A stretch of DNA of 64,000 nucleotides from Sphingomonas zeae (GTDB taxonomy: Bacteria > Pseudomonadota > Alphaproteobacteria > Sphingomonadales > Sphingomonadaceae): positions 1 through 64,000 of the forward strand of contig NZ_JACIFA010000008.1 of the NCBI RefSeq assembly GCF_014197135.1, written 5' to 3'. Shown here piece by piece: positions 18,538 through 30,455 of the stretch (position 1 is the first letter of the stretch; the number at the start of each line of letters is the position of its first letter). Below the pieces are notes generated by a model. The model was not told the DNA's origin, did not search any database, and saw only the letters and a program-made list of their open reading frames with translations. The translations under genes and the position numbers were made by a program.

Positions 18538-19901
18538 CAGAAGATCGACCACTCCAGAATTGCGGGCTCCTTCGCCTGCACCGTCATACGCAGGAACCGC
18601 GCCTTGCCCGGATGGCGCAAGATGATCGGCGAACCGCTCACCCCTTTCTCCGCCGCGACCTGGCGCCAGTTCTTGCCGTCCCCCGACGCCTCGATCCGCA
18701 AATCCTGCGGCTGGATCACGAACGCCGGGCGAACCTGGCTCTCGCGCACATCGCGCAACCCGCCCAGATCGGCGGTCAATACCGGCGGCTGCCCCGGCTC
18801 GGGTCGCCACGCGGTCGCATAATTATCGTCCGCAGCCAGCGATACCGCGCCCTTGCCGGTCCAGCGCAGCCCGCGCGTGCGATGCGCGGCAAAGGCCGGG
18901 ATCACCGGATCATGGCTGGGCACCACCTTTTCCAGCGTCCCGTCGGGCTTCACGGTCAGCGGATCGATCGACACCTGCCGCAGCACCCGCTCGCTACCCA
19001 TCACGAAGGGAAGGGCCTGGCGGTGATAGAGGATGTACGACTTCCCCTTGTCGGCGAAGACCGCATGATGACCGGGACTGATGATCTGCCGGGCCGCGTC
19101 GGTTTCCAGGACGGGGCTGTTCGCCGCCTCGGTAAACGGCCCCATCGGCGAGGTGCCTACCGCATAGCGGACCTTGTACGTGTCCTTGGTGGTGTTGCCA
19201 TCGCTGTACATCAGCAGATAGCGCCCCTTTTGCTTCACCATGAAGGGGCCTTCGAAATAATGAGCCGGGGTCACGTCGCGCGGCTCACCATCGAAATGGA
19301 CCATGTCGGGCTTCAGCTTCACGACGAAGCAATGCCCGTTGACCCAGTTCAGCCCCGATCCCCAATAAAGATAGGCCTGGCCGTCATCATCGACGAACGC
19401 CTCGGCGTCGATCATGTGATACTCAGGTGCGAAGTCACGCGCGATCAGCGGCTTGCCGCCATTGGCATCGGCCCACGGTCCCGCCGGCGACGGTGCCGAG
19501 CCGACCCACACCTCGCTGCCGACCGAGACATACATATACCAGCGGCCGTTCGGAGCCTTCACCACCGATGGCGCCCAGACCTTGGCATCGCCCGAGGTCG
19601 GGCTGGTGGCGGCCTGCTTGGTCGGCCAGTCGGGCTGTGAGAAGCTCCAATCGCGGCCATTGTCCGAGGTCCACAGGCTCAGACGATCATCGCCCCACGG
19701 ATCGACCGTGGCGAAGATATACCAACGCCCCCCATCGCGAACGATGGAGGGGTCGGCAAAATAGCCGGGGAGGAGTGGATTGCCCGCCCCCGGTGTGTTC
19801 CAGGGACCGTCGCGCCGGGGTGCGGCGGACCCCGCTGCCCCCATGACCACCACGGGGGCGAGCAGGACGGCGGCGAGCAGCGCCCCGGCGCGGGCCTTCA
19901 T
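18537..19901 (-). CDS. GH43 glycoside hydrolase with C-terminal F5/8-like (CBM32-type) domain
   Basis: 454 residues with a signal peptide (residues 1-27). The five-bladed GH43 propeller shows its three acidic residues: D50 (GYFADPSIV), D165 (MIDAEAFVDDDG) and E217 (YFEGPFM). From about residue 345 a discoidin-like beta domain follows (NYATAWRPEPGQPPVLTADL ... ARFLRMTVQA), likely carbohydrate-binding. The likely activity is alpha-L-arabinofuranosidase, beta-xylosidase or exo-beta-1,3-galactanase; the neighbours favour arabinogalactan. Its ATG overlaps the GH51 stop by 1 bp (TGATG). Confidence 0.88.
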   Translation of the reverse strand: MKARAGALLAAVLLAPVVVMGAAGSAAPRRDGPWNTPGAGNPLLPGYFADPSIVRDGGRWYIFATVDPWGDDRLSLWTSDNGRDWSFSQPDWPTKQAATSPTSGDAKVWAPSVVKAPNGRWYMYVSVGSEVWVGSAPSPAGPWADANGGKPLIARDFAPEYHMIDAEAFVDDDGQAYLYWGSGLNWVNGHCFVVKLKPDMVHFDGEPRDVTPAHYFEGPFMVKQKGRYLLMYSDGNTTKDTYKVRYAVGTSPMGPFTEAANSPVLETDAARQIISPGHHAVFADKGKSYILYHRQALPFVMGSERVLRQVSIDPLTVKPDGTLEKVVPSHDPVIPAFAAHRTRGLRWTGKGAVSLAADDNYATAWRPEPGQPPVLTADLGGLRDVRESQVRPAFVIQPQDLRIEASGDGKNWRQVAAEKGVSGSPIILRHPGKARFLRMTVQAKEPAILEWSIF

Positions 19902-21463
19902 CAGCGCAGGTCCAGCATCACGACAGACTTGGCCGGGATCTGCACCGTCAGCGTGCCACCCGACAGCGTCGCGCCGTTGAACGGCTGCGGCGCGACCTGG
20001 TTGGGCGCGTCGAAAGTGTTATGCGCGTCCATCGTCGTGCCGGTCAGGATACGACCCGACACCTGGCCCGCCGTCACGCCGTCCAGCTTGACCGAGACGG
20101 TCGCGGGCTGGTTGGGATCGACATTGGTCAGGCCGACATGGACGACACCCGCCTTGTCACGCACCGCCGAGGCGCTGACCGCCTTCATGGTCCACTGGTT
20201 CTTGTTGTACCAGCGCGACTGGACATCGACCGGCAGGACGGTGGCGTCCTGATAGTCCTTGTACATGTCGAACACCCAATAGGTCGGCGTCTTCACCATG
20301 CGCGCGCCATCGGTCAGCAGCATCGCCTGCAGCACATTGACCATCTGCGCGATGTTCGCACCGCGCACGCGATCGGCATGACGGGCGAAGATGTCGAGGT
20401 TCAGGCTGGCGACCATCGCGTCGCGAAGCGAGTTCTGCTGGAACAGGAAGCCCGGATTGGTGCCGGGTTCGACATCATACCAGGTGCCCCATTCGTCGAC
20501 CAGCAGCGCGACGCGCTTGCGGGGGTCGTACTTGTCCATGATCGCGGCGTGACGGGTGATGAGTTCATCCATCTTCAGCGTCTTGGACAGGGTGCGTGCC
20601 CAGGCTTCCTCGTCGAAGCCGGTCGCCGCGCCCTTGTGCGACCAGTCGCCGGGGATGGTGTAATAATGGACGCCGATGCCGTCGAAGTGGTTGCCCGCAT
20701 CGCGCATCATCACTTCGGTCCAGTTATAGTCGTCGCTGTTCGCGCCGCTGGCGATCTTCATCAGCGTTTGGCCGGCGGGGACCTTCAGGAAGGTCGAATA
20801 GCGGCGGGTGATGTCGGCCGCATATTCGGGGCGCATATTGCCGCCGCAACCCCACAGCTCGTTGCCGATGCCGAACATCGCCAGCTTCCATGGGCGGTCG
20901 CGGCCGTTCTTGCGACGCTCCTCGGCATAGGTCGATTTGGACGGGAAGGTCATATACTCGACCCACTCGGCCATTTCGGACGGCGCGGCCGAGCCGACAT
21001 TGCCCGAGACATAGGCCTCGGCGCCGACCATCTCGGAATAGTTCATGAATTCGTTGGTGCCGAAGCTGTTGTCCTCGGTCACGCCACCCCAGTTGGTGTT
21101 GACCTTGGTCAGGCGCTTGGCCTGCGGACCGACGCCCTCGCGCCAGTGATATTCATCGGCATAGCAGCCGCCCGGCCAGCGGATCACCGGCACCCGGATC
21201 GCCTTCAGCGCGTCGATGACGTCGCGGCGATAGCCGTTGATGTTGGGGATCTTGCTGCCCTTGCCCACCCAGATGCCCGGATAGATACCCGTACCCAGAT
21301 GCTCGGCGAACTGGCCGAAGATGCGCTTGTCATAGACCGCGCCGGGGCGATCGCCATGTACCGCGACCATATCCCCCGTGGTCGCCGGCGCCGTCTGTGC
21401 GGATACCGTCCCGGCGATCAGCGTCGCTGCCGCCGCGATCAGAAACTTCGTTGCCCTTTTCAT
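19901..21463 (-). CDS. GH51 alpha-L-arabinofuranosidase, exported
   Basis: 520 residues. It starts at ATG 21463, preceded by AGGAGAAACC, and has a signal peptide cleaved near VSAQ. The clan GH-A catalytic pair is E202 (GIGNELWG, acid/base) and E324 (LVDEWGTWY, nucleophile). IFGQFAEHLG and IRWPGGCYADEYHW are GH51 signatures. The C-terminal beta domain ends at about residue 520. It should release arabinofuranose from arabinan, arabinoxylan or arabinogalactan side chains. Most GH51 enzymes are cytoplasmic, so a signal peptide points to periplasmic action. It lies 56 bp after the GH2 gene and is coupled to GH43. Confidence 0.93.
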   Translation of the reverse strand: MKRATKFLIAAAATLIAGTVSAQTAPATTGDMVAVHGDRPGAVYDKRIFGQFAEHLGTGIYPGIWVGKGSKIPNINGYRRDVIDALKAIRVPVIRWPGGCYADEYHWREGVGPQAKRLTKVNTNWGGVTEDNSFGTNEFMNYSEMVGAEAYVSGNVGSAAPSEMAEWVEYMTFPSKSTYAEERRKNGRDRPWKLAMFGIGNELWGCGGNMRPEYAADITRRYSTFLKVPAGQTLMKIASGANSDDYNWTEVMMRDAGNHFDGIGVHYYTIPGDWSHKGAATGFDEEAWARTLSKTLKMDELITRHAAIMDKYDPRKRVALLVDEWGTWYDVEPGTNPGFLFQQNSLRDAMVASLNLDIFARHADRVRGANIAQMVNVLQAMLLTDGARMVKTPTYWVFDMYKDYQDATVLPVDVQSRWYNKNQWTMKAVSASAVRDKAGVVHVGLTNVDPNQPATVSVKLDGVTAGQVSGRILTGTTMDAHNTFDAPNQVAPQPFNGATLSGGTLTVQIPAKSVVMLDLR

Positions 21464-21519
21464 GGTTTCTCCTCTGCCTGATGCGGCATGATGGCTTATT
21501 GTCCGAGTAAAGAATAGCC

Positions 21520-24729
<3,210 letters not shown>

Positions 24730-24848
24730 TTATATGCGATTCCCTGACCGGGTCGCCTTTATATTTGTCTGATTTTTATGGCGAGTTGCGCAGCACGACA
24801 AGGGGAAAGGAAGAAGCGGCGCTCGATTTATGACAATAGCATCATGGA

Positions 24849-24879
24849 TTGACGGACCTGTTAGCCGTGCGACTATAGT
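24849..24879 (+). promoter_or_regulatory. Possible sigma-70 promoter of the GH30 gene
   Basis: TTGACG (24849-24854) and TATAGT (24874-24879) match the -35 and -10 elements with a 19-bp spacer, somewhat long. They lie about 40 bp before the GH30 start in a 203-bp divergent control region shared with GH2. No regulator gene or clear operator was identified. Confidence 0.45.
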
Positions 24880-24917
24880 CTGACGTTTGATAGCGTCCGC
24901 GCAGGGGAGAAGCCGGG

Positions 24918-26408
24918 ATGAAGAACGGAACGATCCGTCGCAAGGGCCGTCTGGCGGCCGCTGCGCTGGCGCTGATCCTGGGATCCGGCACAGCCGAAGC
25001 GCAGGTCGCCACGCCAGCCACCGATCGCCCGGTCCCTATGACGTTACGCCCCGCGATCGACCGGCCCGCCACGGTGTTCGAGGGCTGGGGCACCGCGCTC
25101 GCCTGGTTCGCGCATGTCACCGGCGGTTGGCCCGAGGCGGAGCGGACGCGGTTGGCCGATCTGTTCTATGGGCCGCAAGGGCTGGGCTGGACGATCGCGC
25201 GCTACAATATCGGCGGCGGCAATGCGGCCGACACGCCCCCCTATATGAAGGTAGGACGCGCGGTGCCGGGCTTCTGGCGGCAACCGGCGGGCGTGACCGG
25301 CAAGGACTGGTGGCGCGCCGATGATCCGAGCATGTGGGACTGGGGACAGGATGCCAACCAACGCTGGTGGCTGGACGCGATCACCGCCCGGGTGAAGCAG
25401 CCGATCTTCGAGGCCTTCTCCAATTCGCCGCCCTGGTTCATGACGGTCAGCGGCCGGGTGTCGGGCGCCGAGAAGGGCAGTGACGACAATCTGCGCCCCG
25501 GCCAGGAAGCCGCCTTCGCCACCTATCTGGTACGCGTCACCCAGGAATTGCAGCGGCGACATCACCTGACTTTCCGTACCCTGTCGCCGGTCAACGAGCC
25601 CAACACCAGCTATTGGTTCGCCGCCAACACCCAGGAGGGCGCGCACTGGAGCCCCGCCCGCCAGGCGCAGATGATCGATGCGACCGCCGCCGCGCTGAAG
25701 GCGAAGGGACTGGCTGCTGTCGTCGCCGCGCCCGATGAAACCGCCTCCAACCTGTTCGTCCAGGATTGGGCCGCCTATCCGCCCGCCACCCGCGCGGCGA
25801 TCGGGCAGCTGAACGTCCACAGCTATGGCACGGTCCATCAGACCGCCGTGCGCGACATCGCCCGTTCCTCCGGCATCAAATTGTGGATGAGCGAGAACGA
25901 CACGCCGCTGTCGGGCGATCCCGAAGACCTGACCGGCATGGCGACGCCTTTGGCCTTTGCCGAGCATGTCGTCGGCGATCTGAAGCGGCTGGAGCCCGCC
26001 GCCTGGGTGTTCTGGCAGGCGGTCGAGGATCTCAGCACCCGCAAGGGCGAGAAGGGATCGAACTGGGGCATCGTAAAGGCCGATCTGATGGGTTCGGCCG
26101 ACCAGCCTCATGCGATCCATGTGACGGGTAAATATTGGGCGATGGCGCAGTTCAGCCGTTACATCCGGCCCGGCGACCGGCTGGTGCCGGTGGACGATAT
26201 GGATACGGTCGGCGCATTGTCGGCGGATGGACGGCGGCTGGTGCTGGTCCATGTCAATCCGGGCCTGTCCCCTCGCCCGCTGACGGTGGCGGTGCCGGGG
26301 CGGTGGCAGCGGCGGATGATCGTCACCGATGCGGGGCACAAGGCCGCGGAGGTGGCGGGGGACGTCGCGCCGCCGCAGTCGATCGTGACGCTGGTTTTGA
26401 CGCGGTGA
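24918..26408 (+). CDS. GH30 glycoside hydrolase, endo-beta-1,6-galactanase-like
   Basis: 496 residues with a signal peptide cleaved near AEAQ. The TIM-barrel part starts with FEGWGTALAWFAH, very like FEGWGTSL(C/A)WWA of GH30 subfamily 5 endo-beta-1,6-galactanases. IARYNIGGGN, SNSPPWFM, E227 in SPVNEPN (acid/base) and E326 in LWMSENDTP (nucleophile) follow. A small C-terminal beta-sandwich (about 415-496) is present as in other GH30. The ATG is preceded by GGGGAG. It is divergent from the GH2-GH51-GH43 unit. Confidence 0.87.
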   Translation: MKNGTIRRKGRLAAAALALILGSGTAEAQVATPATDRPVPMTLRPAIDRPATVFEGWGTALAWFAHVTGGWPEAERTRLADLFYGPQGLGWTIARYNIGGGNAADTPPYMKVGRAVPGFWRQPAGVTGKDWWRADDPSMWDWGQDANQRWWLDAITARVKQPIFEAFSNSPPWFMTVSGRVSGAEKGSDDNLRPGQEAAFATYLVRVTQELQRRHHLTFRTLSPVNEPNTSYWFAANTQEGAHWSPARQAQMIDATAAALKAKGLAAVVAAPDETASNLFVQDWAAYPPATRAAIGQLNVHSYGTVHQTAVRDIARSSGIKLWMSENDTPLSGDPEDLTGMATPLAFAEHVVGDLKRLEPAAWVFWQAVEDLSTRKGEKGSNWGIVKADLMGSADQPHAIHVTGKYWAMAQFSRYIRPGDRLVPVDDMDTVGALSADGRRLVLVHVNPGLSPRPLTVAVPGRWQRRMIVTDAGHKAAEVAGDVAPPQSIVTLVLTR

Positions 26409-26436
26409 GGGTTGGGCAATTTCGGGGCGTGGGGAA

Positions 26437-26925
26437 TCACATCCCCGCATCAGGATCGGTCAACCCGATCATCCGCCGCCCAGCCCTTCGCGCGAAATTC
26501 AGCGTCGCCTTCTTCCGCACATGCGCAGGCAGCGGCACGCTATGCGCCTCACGCACGATCGCGGCGTCGTAGCGGTCGGCGACGATGATCCCGGTCCGCT
26601 CGGGCAGAAACGCGGCATTCTCCAGCGGCGACCAGTCGAACCCCGCCGGGACCGCCCAGTAGAAACGGTCGCAATGCGCCAGATAATCGGGCCATTTGCC
26701 ATCGCCCAGCAAATCGGCGCGCGACACCTTGATCTCGACCACCACGACTTGTCCCCGCGCGTCGAGCGCCATCAGATCGGCACGGCGGCCGCCCTCCAGC
26801 GGGACTTCGGCTATGGCGATAAGGTCGTGGCGGAGCAGCATCCGGGTGACGCCGCGCGCGACATCGGCGGCGCAGAGCGGCGATAGCGGATCGTCGACGC
26901 ACGAAGCGGGCGGCATGTCCAACAT
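26437..26925 (-). CDS. MmcB-like DNA repair protein (PD-(D/E)XK-type fold likely)
   Basis: 162 residues. The core RRADLMALDARGQVVVVEIK has the D...ExK spacing of PD-(D/E)XK nucleases, followed by DFLGDGKW-like ADLLGDGKWPDY and CDRFYWAVPAGF. This pattern matches the MmcB family, named from a mitomycin-C-induced Caulobacter gene. The role is probably in DNA repair; a nuclease activity is inference. The start could also be 26916. The gene converges on GH30 with a 28-bp gap. Confidence 0.75.
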   Translation of the reverse strand: MLDMPPASCVDDPLSPLCAADVARGVTRMLLRHDLIAIAEVPLEGGRRADLMALDARGQVVVVEIKVSRADLLGDGKWPDYLAHCDRFYWAVPAGFDWSPLENAAFLPERTGIIVADRYDAAIVREAHSVPLPAHVRKKATLNFARRAGRRMIGLTDPDAGM

Positions 26926-26950
26926 GCCACCCGCTTAGAACATTTGACGA

Positions 26951-26977
26951 ACAAAGCAAAGCCCCGGTACCGGGGCC
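26951..26977 (-). terminator. Terminator of the SleB-type hydrolase gene
   Basis: GCCCCGGTACCGGGGC (26961-26976) is a perfect 16-bp palindrome. Read on the minus strand it is followed by TTTGCTTTGTTC. It lies just after the stop codon at 26985. Confidence 0.75.
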
Positions 26978-26984
26978 GCAAAGG

Positions 26985-27638
26985 TCAACGATAGAAGATG
27001 TGGTTGCCGATTGCCGCGACCTTCTGGACGCGGGCGCCGGGACGGTTGCCCGGGGTGTTGAAGTACAGCGCCTTGCCTGCGGTGCTGTCCCAGGCCTGGG
27101 CCAGCGCGACCTTGGCGACCGCGACGGCAGTGCGATAGGCGCTGCGCGACGGGCTGACCGCCGGGATTTCACCGCGACGCACGAAGCTGAACTGCCCGCG
27201 CTGCTTGATGACGTCGCATACGCCGGTGGGGAAGCGGCCCGACTTGGTACGGTTCAGGATGACCTGCGCCACGGCGAGCTGGCCCGCCAGCGGTTCGCCG
27301 CGACCCTCGAAATAGATGGCGCCAGCCAGACAGCGGAGCTCTTCGCTCGACGCGATCTCGTCCTGATCGGCCACGGCGTCGGCCAGCGAATCATAGTCGC
27401 CGTCCTCATCGCCTTCAGAAACCTGGGAAAAATCGGGGAGCGCCGACATGGTGGCCCGGGCGCTCTGGGGAACCATCGCCAGATCGGCGGCGTTGATCCC
27501 GGAAACAGTCATCGCACTGACTGGAGTGGCAGCAACACCAGCGACATTGGTCGCGAGGCTGGGGGTGCTGGTGGCGAGAAGGCCCGCCAGAGATAGAGCC
27601 ATGGCAGCGGACGCCGCGACTCGCTTGAAAACGGTCAT
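26985..27638 (-). CDS. Cell wall hydrolase, SleB family (Hydrolase_2)
   Basis: 217 residues with a signal peptide and an acidic linker (EGDEDGDYDSL) before the catalytic domain. The domain starts at ELRCLAGAIYFEGRGEP (about 99-115; the glutamate in YFEGRGE is the expected catalytic one), continues through AVAQVILNR, and ends with YFNTPGNRPG and IGNHIFYR. The SleB/CwlJ fold is a lytic transglycosylase of peptidoglycan. Non-sporing alphaproteobacteria carry such proteins for wall remodelling; spore function does not apply here. Confidence 0.88.
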   Translation of the reverse strand: MTVFKRVAASAAMALSLAGLLATSTPSLATNVAGVAATPVSAMTVSGINAADLAMVPQSARATMSALPDFSQVSEGDEDGDYDSLADAVADQDEIASSEELRCLAGAIYFEGRGEPLAGQLAVAQVILNRTKSGRFPTGVCDVIKQRGQFSFVRRGEIPAVSPSRSAYRTAVAVAKVALAQAWDSTAGKALYFNTPGNRPGARVQKVAAIGNHIFYR

Positions 27639-27793
27639 TCATTCAAACAGACATGCGGTTGGATCACGGACCCGAGCATTGCCCAAAGGCGCTCGTCCGG
27701 GCTTCCCCCCGACTGCGTAACCCACCGGATCGCACCCGATAAGCACAACGCGAAACTACGATGCGGCGCTCGTGGCCGATCCGGCCGGGTTCG

Positions 27794-28120
27794 TCAATGT
27801 TGCAGGATCGTTTCAGCGGTGAACCGTTCCGCCGCAGCGCCATCCAGTTCGATGACCCACAAGTCGGGATCGCGCGCCCTCCGCCTCTGCCAATAGCTTA
27901 AAATATCGTTTGCAGGGGTCGATTCGATCAGCGCGGTTCGGCCATCCGGACCGATGCCCCGCTCCAGCACGCGTTCGCGGCGATCGGCATCGATCACGAT
28001 CACCAGGATGCCGCCGCCCTGCGGATCGCCCTTGGCCAGGACCATGCCCATGCCGCCGCTGTCGTTCATCCGGCGCAGCAGCGCGGTGACCAGCATATGG
28101 CTCGGCAGGCGACCGTCCAT
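27794..28120 (-). CDS. DUF1491 family protein
   Basis: 108 residues starting at ATG 28120. It begins with LPSHMLVTALLRRMNDSGG and has VLAKGDPQGGGILVIV and a C-terminal SYWQRRRARDPDLWVIELDG. These are the conserved blocks of DUF1491, a small alphaproteobacterial cytosolic family of unknown function. Its start overlaps the end of the thioesterase coding region closely (the upstream gene stops at 28126), so the two are probably co-transcribed. Confidence 0.85.
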   Translation of the reverse strand: MDGRLPSHMLVTALLRRMNDSGGMGMVLAKGDPQGGGILVIVIDADRRERVLERGIGPDGRTALIESTPANDILSYWQRRRARDPDLWVIELDGAAAERFTAETILQH

Positions 28121-28125
28121 CGCGC

Positions 28126-28584
28126 TCAGGCTGTCCGATAGCCGGGCAGACCCGCCAAGGCGATTTGCGAGCGCATGAAGGTGCCGGTACCGCGCGCCAC
28201 TTCCTCGCCGCTGGCATCGATCAACCGTGCATCGGCGACGAATACCCGCCGCCGTCCGCTGACCCAGCGCCCCTCGGCCACCACCTCCCCCGCCTTCATC
28301 GGGCGGGTCAGCAGCAGGTTGAACTGCGTCGTCAGCAGGAAACGGTCGGTGACCAGGCTGTTGCACGCATAAAAGGCCGCATCGTCGAGCATCTTGAAAT
28401 AGCTCGTGCCATGCGCCGCACCCGCCGCGTGATAATGTCGCTCGTCCACCCGGAAACGGATGCGCGCTATCCCTGGCTCGGTGATGTCGAGCGTGGAGTC
28501 GAACAGGCGGTTGATCGGTGCCTGGGCATAAAGCGTTTCCAGCGCCCGAAAATGCGCCGCCTCGCCTTCAGGCCGCGGCGTCAC
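28126..28584 (-). CDS. PaaI-family hotdog thioesterase
   Basis: 152 residues from a GTG at 28584, which overlaps the end of ptsN by 17 bp. The hotdog motifs are visible: HAAGAAHGTSYFKMLDDAAFYACNSL (centre near residue 60; the aspartates and histidine sit in HGTSYFKMLDD), QFNLLLTRPMKAGEVVAEGRWV, and GTGTFMRS at the C-terminus. The family hydrolyses acyl- or aryl-CoA thioesters. The start is chosen because no ATG fits and the GTG is coupled to ptsN. Confidence 0.78.
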   Translation of the reverse strand: MTPRPEGEAAHFRALETLYAQAPINRLFDSTLDITEPGIARIRFRVDERHYHAAGAAHGTSYFKMLDDAAFYACNSLVTDRFLLTTQFNLLLTRPMKAGEVVAEGRWVSGRRRVFVADARLIDASGEEVARGTGTFMRSQIALAGLPGYRTA

Positions 28585-29038
28585 GCGCCTCGTCCTGGGT
28601 GAGCAGCGCCCAGATCGCATCGGGCGAACCCGCCCCGCGCAACTTGGCCACGAAGCCCTTGTCGCGCAGCCGCCGCGAAATGCGGGCCAGCGCCTTAAGA
28701 TGGGCCGAACCCGCATCAGCGGGGGAGAACATCGCGAAGACCAGATCGACCGGCATATCGTCGACGGCCTGGAAATCCACCGGCTGTGCCAGGCGCGCGA
28801 AGACGCCGACGATCTGCGTCAGCCCTGCCACCTTGCCATGCGGAATGGCCACGCCGCCGCCAAATCCGGTAGACCCGAGCTTCTCACGTTCGAGCAGAAC
28901 GTCGGTCAGGAGCTTGGCATCCTGACCGGCGGGCCGGGCGGCAGCCGCCGCCAGCGCCTGAAACAGGGTTTTCTTGTTGGCGGCGGCAATGCCCGCCAGC
29001 ACCGTATCGTGGCGCAACAGATCGCTGAAGTCGTTCAT
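28568..29038 (-). CDS. ptsN: Nitrogen PTS enzyme IIA (EIIA-Ntr)
   Basis: 156 residues. The phosphorylated histidine is H67 in GVAIPHGK, preceded by LLEREKLGSTGFGGG. This is the regulatory, non-transporting PTS protein that receives phosphate from NPr and controls potassium transport and nitrogen or stress responses. In many proteobacteria it lies beside rpoN and hpf; here hpf is adjacent (67 bp) but rpoN is missing from the locus. Confidence 0.93.
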   Translation of the reverse strand: MNDFSDLLRHDTVLAGIAAANKKTLFQALAAAAARPAGQDAKLLTDVLLEREKLGSTGFGGGVAIPHGKVAGLTQIVGVFARLAQPVDFQAVDDMPVDLVFAMFSPADAGSAHLKALARISRRLRDKGFVAKLRGAGSPDAIWALLTQDEARDAAA

Positions 29039-29105
29039 GGTTCCGTCCGGTGCGCCCCCACGCGCGGACCGCCTATTAACGGCCCGCGCGGAATAACGAT
29101 AGAGT

Positions 29106-29696
29106 TTATCCGGCTGTGCCGCCGCGTTGCGGTTCGACCCAGCCTATGGTTCCGTCACCCCGGCGATAGACCATGTTATACGATCCCGTTCCCGAATTCT
29201 TGAACAAGAGTGCGGCAGTATTGCGCAGATCGAGCATCATCACCGCGTCGGACACGCTGGCATCGGGAATGTCGACGCGCGTCTCGGCAATGATCAGGGG
29301 CGCATCGCCCGCTTCATCCTCATCCATCTGCTCGGCGAACAGGGTATAGCCCGCATCATAGGCGCCGGCTTCGGCCAGTTCGATCGCTTGGCCCTGGTTG
29401 CGGTCCTTCAGGCGGCGCGAATAGCGGCGAAGCTGTTTTTCGATCTTGGTCGCCGCGCCGTCGAAGGACAGATGCGCGTCCTGCGCATCATGACGGCCCT
29501 TCAGCACCAGGCCGCGAGTGACATGCATGACGATATCGCATTTGAAGCCGACATCGTGCGGCCCCTTGCCGAACGTCACCTCGGACGAGATGGCGCGGGC
29601 GAAGTATTTCTCGGCGATACCCTGAAGCCGGTCCGTCACATGGGTCCGCAGCGCGTCGCCCGTTTCGACCTGATGACCAGAAATCCGGATATCCAT
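29106..29696 (-). CDS. hpf: Ribosome hibernation promoting factor, long form
   Basis: 196 residues. The N-terminal HPF/YfiA domain begins DIRISGHQVETGDALRTHV and runs to about 105. A linker is followed by the C-terminal dimerisation domain (VMMLDLRNTAALLFKNSGT near 150-170). The long form drives 100S ribosome dimers in stationary phase. It is followed by ptsN, with dnaQ upstream across a 56-bp gap. Confidence 0.92.
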   Translation of the reverse strand: MDIRISGHQVETGDALRTHVTDRLQGIAEKYFARAISSEVTFGKGPHDVGFKCDIVMHVTRGLVLKGRHDAQDAHLSFDGAATKIEKQLRRYSRRLKDRNQGQAIELAEAGAYDAGYTLFAEQMDEDEAGDAPLIIAETRVDIPDASVSDAVMMLDLRNTAALLFKNSGTGSYNMVYRRGDGTIGWVEPQRGGTAG

Positions 29697-29752
29697 CGTC
29701 TTCTCCTTGACTTACACGACTGGGACGGTCCTTTTTGGCCTGTCCCGTGGCG

Positions 29753-30448
29753 TCAACCGGACGCCTCGGCCCCCCAAATCGGATCGGTGATACCCTTTAG
29801 AAACGCCGCATGGGCGGCAAGTTCCGTATCACTGGGACGGAAGCTGCGCGGCGGGCGAACGCGGGCCGGCGCGCGGGCGACGATGATCGGTCCGGCCTCC
29901 ACGCTCGTCTCGGCGAGCAGGCCCAGACCGATCTGCCGCCCGCCCATCAGCTCGACATAGACCTGCGCCAGCAGCTGCGCATCGAGCAGCGCGCCGTGCA
30001 GGACACGGTGCGACCGGTCGATGCCATAGCGCGAGCAGAGCGCGTCGAGCGTATGCTTGGCCCCCGGATGCCTGCTGCGCGCGATCGACAGCGTATCGAC
30101 CATCCGGGTCTTTTCACAGACCGGCGGGAAGCCGAGCGCACCCAGCTCGCCATTGATGAAGCCGAAGTCGAAGGTCGCGTTGTGCGCGATCAGCGGCGCG
30201 TCGCCGATAAAGTCCAGAAACGCGGCCACGCCCTCGGCAAAGACCGGCTTGTCCTTCAGGAACGCATCGGACAGCCCGTGGACGGCCTGCGCTTCGGCGG
30301 GCATCGACCGTTCGGGATTGAAATAGGCGTGATAGGTCCGCCCCGTCTCGACCCTGTTGACCAGCTCGACACAGCCGATCTCGACCAGCCGATCGCCTTC
30401 CGAAAATTTGAACCCTGTCGTTTCGGTGTCGAAAACGATCTCTCTCAT
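29753..30448 (-). CDS. dnaQ: DNA polymerase III epsilon subunit (proofreading exonuclease)
   Basis: 231 residues. DEDDh motifs: VFDTETTGF (exo I, residues 5-13), HNATFDFGFIN (exo II, near 98), and HRVLHGALLDAQLLAQVY (exo III, catalytic H near 159). The C-terminus holds the segment binding the alpha subunit. It is the first or second gene of a leftward line with coaE, aroE, maf and ppsR next to the origin, the usual alphaproteobacterial order. The upstream gene coaE stops 7 bp before its start. Confidence 0.94.
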   Translation of the reverse strand: MREIVFDTETTGFKFSEGDRLVEIGCVELVNRVETGRTYHAYFNPERSMPAEAQAVHGLSDAFLKDKPVFAEGVAAFLDFIGDAPLIAHNATFDFGFINGELGALGFPPVCEKTRMVDTLSIARSRHPGAKHTLDALCSRYGIDRSHRVLHGALLDAQLLAQVYVELMGGRQIGLGLLAETSVEAGPIIVARAPARVRPPRSFRPSDTELAAHAAFLKGITDPIWGAEASG

Positions 30449-30455
30449 GAACCGA

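Noticed and set aside
29720..29750. Terminator between dnaQ and hpf
   Set aside because: A 5-bp stem GGGAC/GTCCC exists but without a T-run on the minus strand.
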